Notes under the pieces: generated by a model
The model's input: the letters and a program-made list of their open reading frames with translations, nothing else
The model's database searches: none
Told to the model about the DNA's origin: nothing
Origin: an uncultured SAR86 cluster bacterium
GTDB taxonomy: Bacteria > Pseudomonadota > Gammaproteobacteria > Magnimaribacterales > D2472
Length of the DNA: 64,000 nucleotides
Direction of reading: 5' to 3'
NCBI GenBank assembly: GCA_902558095.1
Contig: CACECP010000004.1
Span: forward strand, 1-64,000
Translations under genes and position numbers: made by a program
Shown here: one piece after another, positions 57,437-64,000 of the stretch
Layout: each line of letters starts with the position of its first letter
Position numbering within the stretch: the stretch's first letter is position 1

Positions 57437-58018
57437 GTGGAAAATTCAACTAAAAGCATAAACATGATAGATGCAGTGAAATTATTTTTTAAAAACTACT
57501 TTAACTTCACTGGCAGAGCTAGCAGAAGCGAATATTGGTGGTTTATTTTGGCCTTTGCTATTGTATATATTGTAATTAGTACCATAGAATCAGTTTTTAT
57601 ATTCGCAGCTATATTTGATGATATATTGAACGATCCCTATTCTTATTCTACATCTGATGCTATTAAAGATTCGTTTTTAATGCCCAGTTTTCTATTCTAC
57701 TTAGCAATGATGATTGGATTATTATCTTTAGCTGCAAGGAGACTTCAAGATAGAGGACATTCTGGATGGTGGCAATTGGCAAATATAATACCAGGGATAT
57801 TATTTTTGATTCCATATTTCGTTTTTTTATTTTCTATTATGGATGGTCCAATTAATACAGGTGCTGGAATTGCAGCAAGTATCTTTGGAATTATTGCATT
57901 TGGAACTGGCGTAACCATGATTGTATTTTTATGCTTACCGCCCAAAGAGGATGTGAATAAATGGGGCAGAAACCCATTATTGCCTGAGACCTCATCAACT
58001 GATCAAATACCGGATTAA
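57437..58018 (+). CDS. DUF805 membrane protein, copy 1
   Basis: The 193-residue protein has the DUF805 marks FTGRASRSEYWWF, AARRLQDRGHSGWWQL and, near the C-terminus, CLPPKEDVNKWGRNPLLPE, with four to five membrane segments. The family is widespread and functionally unknown. The start is GTG. A shorter paralogue follows 14 bases later, showing tandem duplication. Confidence 0.9.
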   Translation: MENSTKSINMIDAVKLFFKNYFNFTGRASRSEYWWFILAFAIVYIVISTIESVFIFAAIFDDILNDPYSYSTSDAIKDSFLMPSFLFYLAMMIGLLSLAARRLQDRGHSGWWQLANIIPGILFLIPYFVFLFSIMDGPINTGAGIAASIFGIIAFGTGVTMIVFLCLPPKEDVNKWGRNPLLPETSSTDQIPD

Positions 58019-58032
58019 CCAGGATTTAATTT

Positions 58033-58554
58033 ATGACAAACACAGTTAAAAAAATAAATATGTTAGATGCAGTAAAGTTATATTTTATAAATTATTTTAA
58101 CTTCACTAGCAGAGCTAGCAGAAGTGAGTACTGGTGGGCATATCTGGCATATGTGATCGTAGCAGTTGTCATTATGATTGCAGAAGGTCTTGCAATGGGG
58201 TTCGACTATGCTGGGTCTGGAGTTGCTTCAAACTTATTTACCTTTGCTACTTTGATTGGATGGCTCTCCTTAAATGCTAGAAGACTTCAAGATAGGGGGC
58301 ATACAGGGTGGTGGCAATTGGCTTATTTGATTCCAATAATACCTTTGTTATATTTCGTAATGCTATATGCTGTTACTGAAAATGAATCGTATATGTTTGC
58401 ACTTGGCCTAGTATTACTTCTTTGGATTGGAATTCTTATAACATTTATTGTATTTCTTTGCTTACCGCCCAAAGAGGATGAGAACAAATGGGGTAGAAAT
58501 CCATTATTGCCAGATACCGGGTTAAACGATCGGATGTCTGATCAATCTCTATAA
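58033..58554 (+). CDS. DUF805 membrane protein, copy 2
   Basis: A 173-residue paralogue of the preceding gene. It shares INMLDAVKLYFINYFNF, ASRSEYWW, ARRLQDRGHTGWWQLA and LPPKEDENKWGRNPLLP. The loop between the first two helices is about 20 residues shorter. Its 3' end overlaps the convergent TRAP permease gene by six bases. Confidence 0.9.
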   Translation: MTNTVKKINMLDAVKLYFINYFNFTSRASRSEYWWAYLAYVIVAVVIMIAEGLAMGFDYAGSGVASNLFTFATLIGWLSLNARRLQDRGHTGWWQLAYLIPIIPLLYFVMLYAVTENESYMFALGLVLLLWIGILITFIVFLCLPPKEDENKWGRNPLLPDTGLNDRMSDQSL

Positions 58555-59886
58555 GATAAGATCTGGAAAGGTAATCACTAAGAGAAGAATAAAAAGCTGA
58601 ATAACTATAAATGGCACAACACCTTTATAGATATCAGCTGTCTTGATGCTTTCACTAGCAACCCCTCTTAAATAAAACAAGGAGAATCCAAAAGGCGGAG
58701 TTAAAAACGAAGTCTGAAGAATTATTGCAAATAAAATTGCAAGCCATACAGGGTCTAATCCCATCATTAATAAAGGCGGTGCGACCAAAGGGACTATCAC
58801 ATAGCAGATTTCTATAAAGTCCAAGATAAATCCAAGTAAGAATATTATTAATAATACAAAAAATAGAGCGGTATATGATCCACCTGGAAGAGCGCTAAAA
58901 AGAAGATCTATCAAAGCATCTCCTCCAATACCTCTAAATATTAATGAAAAGATTGATGCTCCAATAAGGATGGCAAAGATCATAGTAGATATAACAGCAG
59001 TTTTTTCTGAGGTTTCTTTTAAAAATTTAAAATTTATTTTTCCATTTACAGCGGCAATCATAAGAGCGCCAAAAGCTCCAATAGCAGAAGCTTCTGTAGG
59101 GGTTGCAATTCCAGCAAATATAGATCCAAGAACAAGAAAAATTAATAGCACTGGAAGAGCAAGAGTTTTTAATAATTCAGTTTTCTTAATAGAGCCTTTC
59201 TTTGAATAATCCTTGAGGTTTAGATTTTTATGATTTTTATAAACCGTATAAATGAGATAACCAAGGCATATCATTATTCCTGGAATTATTGCACCTATAA
59301 AAAGGTCTCCTACTGTGACAGTTTGTTGAGAAAAAATATTCATATCATTTTGAGCTCTTTGATAGGCATTTGACATAACATCACCAAGAAGAACTAAGGC
59401 AATCGAAGGAGGTATTATTTGTCCAAGAGTTCCTGTGGAAGCCACAAGACCAGATGAAAAACTCTTTTCGTATCCTTGATTAATTAATAATGGCAAAGAC
59501 ATAAGACCCATAGTCACAACTGTAGCACCTACAATACCAGTACTCGCAGCAAGCAATGCTCCAACAAAAATTATTGATATGGATAAACCACCTTTTGTAT
59601 TTCTAAATGCTGCCGCCATGTTTTCTAGCATTTTTGCTGCAATACCTGACTTTTCAAGAATAGTTCCCATGAAGATAAATAGCGGAACTGCAAGCAAGGT
59701 GACATTATTCATTATTCCAAAAACTCTCAATGGAATACTTTTAAAAATTGTTGGATCAAATACTCCAAAAGGAATGCATATTAAAGCAAAGAGTATTGAT
59801 ATTCCGGCAAGTGTAAAAGCTACCGGATAGCCAATCAACAAAGCACAACATATTAGTATAAGCAGAAGAAGGGGGATTAATTCCAT
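58549..59886 (-). CDS. dctM: TRAP transporter large permease (DctM)
   Basis: The 445-residue protein has about twelve membrane segments and the DctM features FIFMGTILEKSGIA, GATVVTMGLMSLPLL and GIATPTEASAIGAFGA. It couples sodium entry to uptake of the ligand delivered by a DctP. The small-subunit gene overlaps it by ten bases upstream. The only DctP in the window is at 54.7 kb on the other strand. Confidence 0.92.
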   Translation of the reverse strand: MELIPLLLLILICCALLIGYPVAFTLAGISILFALICIPFGVFDPTIFKSIPLRVFGIMNNVTLLAVPLFIFMGTILEKSGIAAKMLENMAAAFRNTKGGLSISIIFVGALLAASTGIVGATVVTMGLMSLPLLINQGYEKSFSSGLVASTGTLGQIIPPSIALVLLGDVMSNAYQRAQNDMNIFSQQTVTVGDLFIGAIIPGIMICLGYLIYTVYKNHKNLNLKDYSKKGSIKKTELLKTLALPVLLIFLVLGSIFAGIATPTEASAIGAFGALMIAAVNGKINFKFLKETSEKTAVISTMIFAILIGASIFSLIFRGIGGDALIDLLFSALPGGSYTALFFVLLIIFLLGFILDFIEICYVIVPLVAPPLLMMGLDPVWLAILFAIILQTSFLTPPFGFSLFYLRGVASESIKTADIYKGVVPFIVIQLFILLLVITFPDLIL

Positions 59887-60365
59887 TTGTTTTTAATAGA
59901 CTGATAAATTAGGGTTAATAAGAGCGTTATTGGAAATAATATAATTAAAGTTTTTTGAATATATACAAAACCAAGACCGCCTGCCTCGGTAGAGACTTCT
60001 TTAATTCTCCAAGCCATACTGATTAGATCAAGAGAAAAATACCCAATTACAAAACAAAGAGGCAGCAAGAAAATAAGACTAAAAAAAAGATTAACTTTCT
60101 TTTTATATTTTTTTGAAGATTCCCTATAAAAAATATCAACTCTTACATGTTCATCCTTATATTGAACATAGCCAGCACATCCTAAAAAAACAAAGGCGTG
60201 AATATACATCACCAATTCTTGTAGGCCTGTTAATCCAATTCCCAATAAATATCTTGCTACTATTATTAGTATCATGAATATTGTCATTAAGGGAATCATC
60301 AATGATATGAATTTTCCTAAAAGATTTATTGTTTTTTCCATATTTGTTATTGAATATCTATTCAT
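59877..60365 (-). CDS. dctQ: TRAP transporter small permease (DctQ)
   Basis: The 162-residue protein has four membrane helices and the DctQ marks IVARYLLGIGLTGLQEL and DEHVRVDIFYRESSK. It forms the membrane complex with DctM. An internal ATG eight codons in is an equally plausible start; neither has a ribosome site. The start region lies back to back with yaaA, leaving a 20-base gap. Confidence 0.88.
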   Translation of the reverse strand: MNRYSITNMEKTINLLGKFISLMIPLMTIFMILIIVARYLLGIGLTGLQELVMYIHAFVFLGCAGYVQYKDEHVRVDIFYRESSKKYKKKVNLFFSLIFLLPLCFVIGYFSLDLISMAWRIKEVSTEAGGLGFVYIQKTLIILFPITLLLTLIYQSIKNKWN

Positions 60366-60373
60366 GTATTCGT

Positions 60374-60379
60374 TAAAAT
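60374..60379 (+). promoter_or_regulatory. -10-like box directly before yaaA
   Basis: TAAAAT ends six bases before the yaaA ATG, so a transcript from it would begin at or next to the start codon. There is no Shine-Dalgarno sequence. This is the clearest candidate for a truly leaderless mRNA in the window. Confidence 0.4.
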
Positions 60380-60385
60380 ACTCAC

Positions 60386-61156
60386 ATGATTATAGTACTT
60401 TCTCCAGCAAAAACACTTGATTATGAGTTTGAAACTAACGGCAAGTATTCTGTTCCAGCTTTCTTGGGTCAATCTACTAAGTTGATTGGTCAACTTAAGA
60501 AAAAAGAACCTAAAGATATTGCTTCTCTAATGGGCCTTAGCGACAAGCTCGCCACATTAAATTATGATAGATATCAATCTTGGACTGCTTCAAAAAAAAT
60601 TTCTAGTGATTCAAAGCCATCTATGCTTGTTTTTAAAGGCGACGTCTATCAAGGACTTCAAGCAGAAGACTTAACAGACAAGGATATGGATTTTGCTCAA
60701 AAGCATGTAAGAATTTTATCTGGATTATATGGAATTTTACGACCATTAGACTTAATGAAACCATACAGACTCGAAATGGGAACAAAACTAGAAACTGGAC
60801 AAGGTAAAAATTTATATGAATTTTGGGGAAATAAAGTCCAGAAAAATGTCTTAGAAGAATTAAAAAAACAAAAATCTGATCTTATAATTAATTTAGCATC
60901 AAAAGAATACTTCACAGTTTTAGGCAAGCTGTCTGATGAAATAAATGTGGTTTCTCCATCTTTCAAAGATTACAAAAATGGCAAATATAAGATTATTAGC
61001 TTTTATGCAAAAAAGGCTAGGGGACTTATGGCCAGATGGATAATTAAAAACAAAGTAAAAGACTTTGAAGAACTTATGAAATTTAATTTAGATGGTTATA
61101 AGTATTCAAAAGCCGAATCTACAGCAACAACACCAGTCTTTCTAAGAAAACTTTAA
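60386..61156 (+). CDS. yaaA: Peroxide stress protein YaaA
   Basis: The 256-residue protein begins MIIVLSPAKTLDYE, the family signature, and has FKGDVYQGL, ILSGLYGILRPLD and NLASKEYF in order. E. coli YaaA lowers free intracellular iron during hydrogen peroxide stress and binds DNA. Length is the family norm. It converges on the crotonase gene with a four-base overlap. Confidence 0.94.
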   Translation: MIIVLSPAKTLDYEFETNGKYSVPAFLGQSTKLIGQLKKKEPKDIASLMGLSDKLATLNYDRYQSWTASKKISSDSKPSMLVFKGDVYQGLQAEDLTDKDMDFAQKHVRILSGLYGILRPLDLMKPYRLEMGTKLETGQGKNLYEFWGNKVQKNVLEELKKQKSDLIINLASKEYFTVLGKLSDEINVVSPSFKDYKNGKYKIISFYAKKARGLMARWIIKNKVKDFEELMKFNLDGYKYSKAESTATTPVFLRKL

Positions 61157-62019
61157 GAATCTGTTTCGTTGAATTTCTTTACATCAACAAGATCATTAAA
61201 TGATGCATCTCTTTTTTCTATATTAGCAGTCATTGCTTCAGTCATGTCTTTTTGACTTAACATGGCTCCGCTCCATAAAGCATTATATTCTAGGCTTTCG
61301 CTAACAGAGTGATCTCTTGAATAGTTCATGACCGCCTTTAGCCCATATATTGCAACTGGTGATTTAGATGCTATTTCTTTAGCAAGACTATTTGCAGCTT
61401 TAAGCATATCTTCCTGAGATTTATAGGTATCACTTACAAGCCCAGTTTCTTTTGCTTCTCCTGCATACATTCTTCTTCCTGTATATGCCATTTCTCGCAT
61501 TTTAGAATCTGGGATAATTTTAGGAAGTCTTTGCAATGTTCCAACATCAGCAGCCATACCAATATTGATTTCTTGTATACAGAAAAATGCATCGTCTGAA
61601 GCTAATCTAATATCACAAGCAGTAACAAGGTCCACAGCTCCTCCAATACATCCGCCATGAATTGCAGCAATAACAGGCACCCTTATTTTTTCTAAAGTAC
61701 TAATATATTCTTGAAGTTCTTTGGCAACTCTGTATACAGCTTCACCTATTCTAGCGTGATCAGGTTTTTTATCATCTGGAATATTATCAACACCATTGGA
61801 AAAAGCATTTAAATCCATACCAGCGCAAAAATGCTTTCCTGTTGATGACATAACGACCACTCTGACTTCTGAATCTCTATTGATTTCCTCTAATACATCG
61901 CCAAGTTCAACCCAAAAATCCCTGGACATAGTATTGAGTTCATTTGGTCGTGATAAAACAAGATTTGCTATATGATTTTCAATATCAATTTGAAAGCATT
62001 TGTATTTATTTTTGCTCAT
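61153..62019 (-). CDS. Crotonase, dienoyl-CoA isomerase (ECH1)-like
   Basis: The 288-residue protein has the oxyanion-hole motifs KHFCAGMDL and AAIHGGCIGGAVDLVTACDIR. The acidic pair is in CIQEINIGMAADVGTLQRLP, which matches the catalytic Glu/Asp arrangement of delta(3,5)-delta(2,4)-dienoyl-CoA isomerase. That would place it in the breakdown of unsaturated fatty acids. It shares one base with the stop of a small upstream gene. Confidence 0.88.
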   Translation of the reverse strand: MSKNKYKCFQIDIENHIANLVLSRPNELNTMSRDFWVELGDVLEEINRDSEVRVVVMSSTGKHFCAGMDLNAFSNGVDNIPDDKKPDHARIGEAVYRVAKELQEYISTLEKIRVPVIAAIHGGCIGGAVDLVTACDIRLASDDAFFCIQEINIGMAADVGTLQRLPKIIPDSKMREMAYTGRRMYAGEAKETGLVSDTYKSQEDMLKAANSLAKEIASKSPVAIYGLKAVMNYSRDHSVSESLEYNALWSGAMLSQKDMTEAMTANIEKRDASFNDLVDVKKFNETDS

Positions 62020-62177
62020 TATTTACTTGCCATTTCAATTGATTCGCTAACTATCGTTCGCATTTTTTCAACATGTTCAAATGTCTTATGATGAGATAAG
62101 ACAACTTTTCTGTCTTTGCTTAATAAAACCAACATTTTCTTTAACTGCTCTAAATTTTCTAATATTTTATTATCCAT
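62019..62177 (-). CDS. Small hypothetical protein (52 aa)
   Basis: The 52-residue frame begins MDNKILENLEQLKKMLVLL and ends SESIEMASK. It is mostly helical, with heptad-like leucine and methionine spacing and a basic-histidine patch KVVLSHHKTFEH. Its TAA overlaps the crotonase ATG (TAATG), which suggests coupled translation and supports it being real. No family was recognised and no ribosome site is obvious. Confidence 0.6.
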   Translation of the reverse strand: MDNKILENLEQLKKMLVLLSKDRKVVLSHHKTFEHVEKMRTIVSESIEMASK

Positions 62178-62215
62178 AAATATAATTTTCTAACTAAATT
62201 GTAATGAATAAGCAT

Positions 62216-62221
62216 TATAAT
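62216..62221 (+). promoter_or_regulatory. -10 box of the acid phosphatase gene
   Basis: A perfect TATAAT ends 11 bases before the ATG at 62233. Only a weak GAG triplet lies between, so the leader would be about five bases long. Confidence 0.5.
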
Positions 62222-62232
62222 GCTCTTGAGCT

Positions 62233-63057
62233 ATGAAATCACTAAGTCGCATTTTTTTAATAATTTTAACTACAAGTAGCAGCTATTCTTTTTCTTCTGA
62301 AAAAGATAAATCTTTTCAAGAACAATCAATTCTATCAGTGTTATATGTCCAAACTTCAACAGAGTTTGCAGCAAATAACCTGCAAACATATTTAAATGCT
62401 ACCGAGGCACTTGATAGGGCTTTAGAGGATAGCTCGTGGTCTGCAGCTCTTGAACAAAAAGAAAATTTTAGAGACAAACCCCCAGCAATAATTATTGATA
62501 TAGATGAAACAGTTTTGGATAATTCACCATTTCAATCTAGAACAATACTCTCAGGCCTTTCGTATCCAAATGGATGGTCAGAATGGGTAAATGAATCAAA
62601 AGCAAATGCTGTTGAGGGCGTATATGATTTTCTTCATTATGCAAATGACAAAGAGGTAGAAATTTATTATCTCACCAATAGACTTGAATCATTTAGAGAC
62701 CCAACTATCAAAAACTTAATTAATCTAGGGCTACCTTTTAAAAACGAAAATATGTTGTTGATGAGAAAAGAACAAAACTCTCGTGATAAGACTGAAAGAA
62801 GGAAGCTAGTTGCTGACAAAAATAGGGTAGTTTTGATAATTGGGGATCAACTAACAGATTTTATTTCTACTAAAGAAGCTTATGTTTTTCATACTGACAG
62901 AAAAAAGCTTGCAAAAAAGTATTCAGATATGTGGGGATCGAAATGGTTTATGATAACCAATCCAACGTATGGAAGATGGGAGCTTTCTATATATGAAGAT
63001 ATGCCTGAATCTGAAGAGGAAGCCTCTGAAATCAGAAAGAAAACACTTCAACCTTAA
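62233..63057 (+). CDS. HAD-superfamily acid phosphatase / 5'-nucleotidase (class C, e(P4)-like)
   Basis: A signal peptide precedes the HAD motif DIDETVLDN, with nucleophile D89 and acid D91, and later YYLTNR and GDQLTDF. These match the e(P4)/class C acid phosphatase family that removes phosphate from nucleotides in the periplasm. No lipobox cysteine is present, unlike the Haemophilus e(P4) lipoprotein. Length is 274 residues. cysQ follows after two bases. Confidence 0.9.
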   Translation: MKSLSRIFLIILTTSSSYSFSSEKDKSFQEQSILSVLYVQTSTEFAANNLQTYLNATEALDRALEDSSWSAALEQKENFRDKPPAIIIDIDETVLDNSPFQSRTILSGLSYPNGWSEWVNESKANAVEGVYDFLHYANDKEVEIYYLTNRLESFRDPTIKNLINLGLPFKNENMLLMRKEQNSRDKTERRKLVADKNRVVLIIGDQLTDFISTKEAYVFHTDRKKLAKKYSDMWGSKWFMITNPTYGRWELSIYEDMPESEEEASEIRKKTLQP

Positions 63058-63059
63058 AT

Positions 63060-63875
63060 ATGGTTGATAAAAATTTTATTAATAAGCATTTAAAAGCTTT
63101 AAAAGACTGTGTAAAAAATGCTTCGTACGAAATTATGGAGATTTATCAAGGTGAAAGATTTTATCAAGAAGAAAAATTGGATGGCTCCCCACTCACTTTA
63201 GCAGACACTAGATCAAATGAAGTAATTTTGAACGCATTAAAAGAAATATCATCAGAGATACCAATAATTTCAGAGGAAACCTTTAATGAAAAACATCTAT
63301 GCAGCTTAAGTGAGACATATTGGTTGGTTGATCCCCTAGATGGAACAAAAGAATTCATTAACAAGACAGACGAATTTACTGTGAATATAGCCTTAATTAA
63401 AAATAAAAAGGTTGTTTTTGGAATCGTCGCTGCTCCGGTATCAGGCAGAACCTGGATTGGGTCAGTTTTTGATAATAATTATTATGACGAAAACAATGTC
63501 AATAGAAAAATTAGGATAGTAATGAGCAAAAGTCATAAAAGTGAAAATGATAAAGCCTTTCTTCAGTTTCTTAACAATAAAGGATATACCTTTGAGGTCG
63601 TAGAAAAGGGTAGTTCACTGAAGCTATGTACCTTGGCGGATAATGATGCAGATATTTATCCAAGGTTTGGACCAACATCAGAATGGGATATAGCAGCAGC
63701 ACATGCTGTTTTGTCTAGTCATGGAGGAAGCGTAATTAAAATTAATGATAATGAAGAATTAGATTATGCCAAAGAGTCTTCTATACTTAATCCTTATTTT
63801 ATTGCATTTAGAAATAATGCACTAAAGAATGAATTTTTGCCTGTTTTAGGAGATTTTTTTAAAAAATTGGTATAA
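63060..63875 (+). CDS. cysQ: 3'(2'),5'-bisphosphate nucleotidase CysQ
   Basis: The 271-residue protein has the lithium-sensitive phosphatase motifs: ISEETF for metal binding, WLVDPLDGTKEFI and, near the end, TSEWDIAAAHAVL. CysQ hydrolyses 3'-phosphoadenosine 5'-phosphate from sulfate assimilation. It lies two bases after the acid phosphatase gene, so both probably share a transcript. Confidence 0.93.
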   Translation: MVDKNFINKHLKALKDCVKNASYEIMEIYQGERFYQEEKLDGSPLTLADTRSNEVILNALKEISSEIPIISEETFNEKHLCSLSETYWLVDPLDGTKEFINKTDEFTVNIALIKNKKVVFGIVAAPVSGRTWIGSVFDNNYYDENNVNRKIRIVMSKSHKSENDKAFLQFLNNKGYTFEVVEKGSSLKLCTLADNDADIYPRFGPTSEWDIAAAHAVLSSHGGSVIKINDNEELDYAKESSILNPYFIAFRNNALKNEFLPVLGDFFKKLV

Positions 63876-63929
63876 TTTTCTATTAAACATAATTAATTGA
63901 TATAATTAATTATAAATTTTATATATAAC

Positions 63930-64000
63930 ATGGGCACACAATTACAACCATCTCAGATTAATAGTCCTGGCAAGGATATAGAATCCTATCTATCTTCTGT
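63930..64000 (+). CDS. Unidentified protein, N-terminal fragment
   Basis: An ATG opens a frame that is still open at the window edge: MGTQLQPSQINSPGKDIESY and onward. TATAAA lies 13 bases before the ATG and no ribosome site is visible, in line with other gene heads here. Only 23 full codons are available, too few to name a family. Confidence 0.5.
   Translation, partial: MGTQLQPSQINSPGKDIESYLSS

Overview
The window looks like a contiguous piece of chromosome from a small-genome, AT-rich (about one third G+C by eye) marine gammaproteobacterium. The gene order yidC-mnmE-mnmG-rsmG-parA-parB-atpIBEFHAGDC-glmU-glmS is the classic gammaproteobacterial origin-proximal block. The low G+C, tight packing, many 4- to 8-base gene overlaps and the TRAP, aldehyde dehydrogenase and crotonase content fit the SAR86 type of ocean bacterium. 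That assignment is inference from style, not from a marker search.

Layout. 1-5.7 kb: the end of yidC, then tRNA-modification, rRNA-methylation and chromosome-partition genes. 5.7-15.7 kb: a complete nine-gene F1Fo ATP synthase operon with a good sigma-70 promoter, followed by glmU and glmS for UDP-GlcNAc synthesis. 15.7-26 kb: an accessory stretch of small membrane and secreted proteins. It holds a YugP-type zinc peptidase, a one-domain voltage-gated cation channel with a co-transcribed membrane partner, a cysteine-dense micropeptide, a secreted 18-residue tandem-repeat protein, and a tightly coupled DUF6356-SDR-VOC-YeiH operon. 26-37 kb: mixed small enzymes and exported proteins, including a beta-helix protein paired with a diheme cytochrome, an M28 peptidase and a beta-lactamase-fold hydrolase. 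37-41 kb: DUF1330, Mpo1-like and heme-dependent N-demethylase-like genes, then an ALDH7 plus saccharopine-dehydrogenase-type pair that suggests lysine breakdown. 41-50 kb: lipid, peptide and acyl-CoA enzymes, plus small proteins. 50-52.5 kb: a divergent pair made of a Skp1-GlcNAc-transferase-like glycosyltransferase and a prolyl 4-hydroxylase, next to an RpiR regulator. 52.5-60.4 kb: uvrD, a TRAP transporter split around lipB-lipA and two DUF805 paralogues. 60.4-64 kb: yaaA, a dienoyl-CoA-isomerase-like crotonase, an acid phosphatase and cysQ, with an unidentified gene cut by the right edge.

The most interesting observation is the prolyl hydroxylase / hydroxyproline-GlcNAc-transferase-like pair at 50-51.7 kb. 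It resembles the first two steps of the Dictyostelium Skp1 modification pathway, in a bacterium whose UDP-GlcNAc genes lie in the same window. Also notable are an 8-cysteine micropeptide of 15 residues (20819-20866), a BacNav-like channel with an atypical filter, and repeated TATAAT-like boxes only 6-11 bases before start codons, which suggest leaderless or nearly leaderless mRNAs. There is a strong 16-base-arm hairpin at 17888-17929. Two small genes below 60 codons (48108-48275 and 62019-62177) overlap their downstream genes.

No tRNA, rRNA, CRISPR array, insertion sequence or parS consensus was seen. No stretch above 300 bases lacks a gene.
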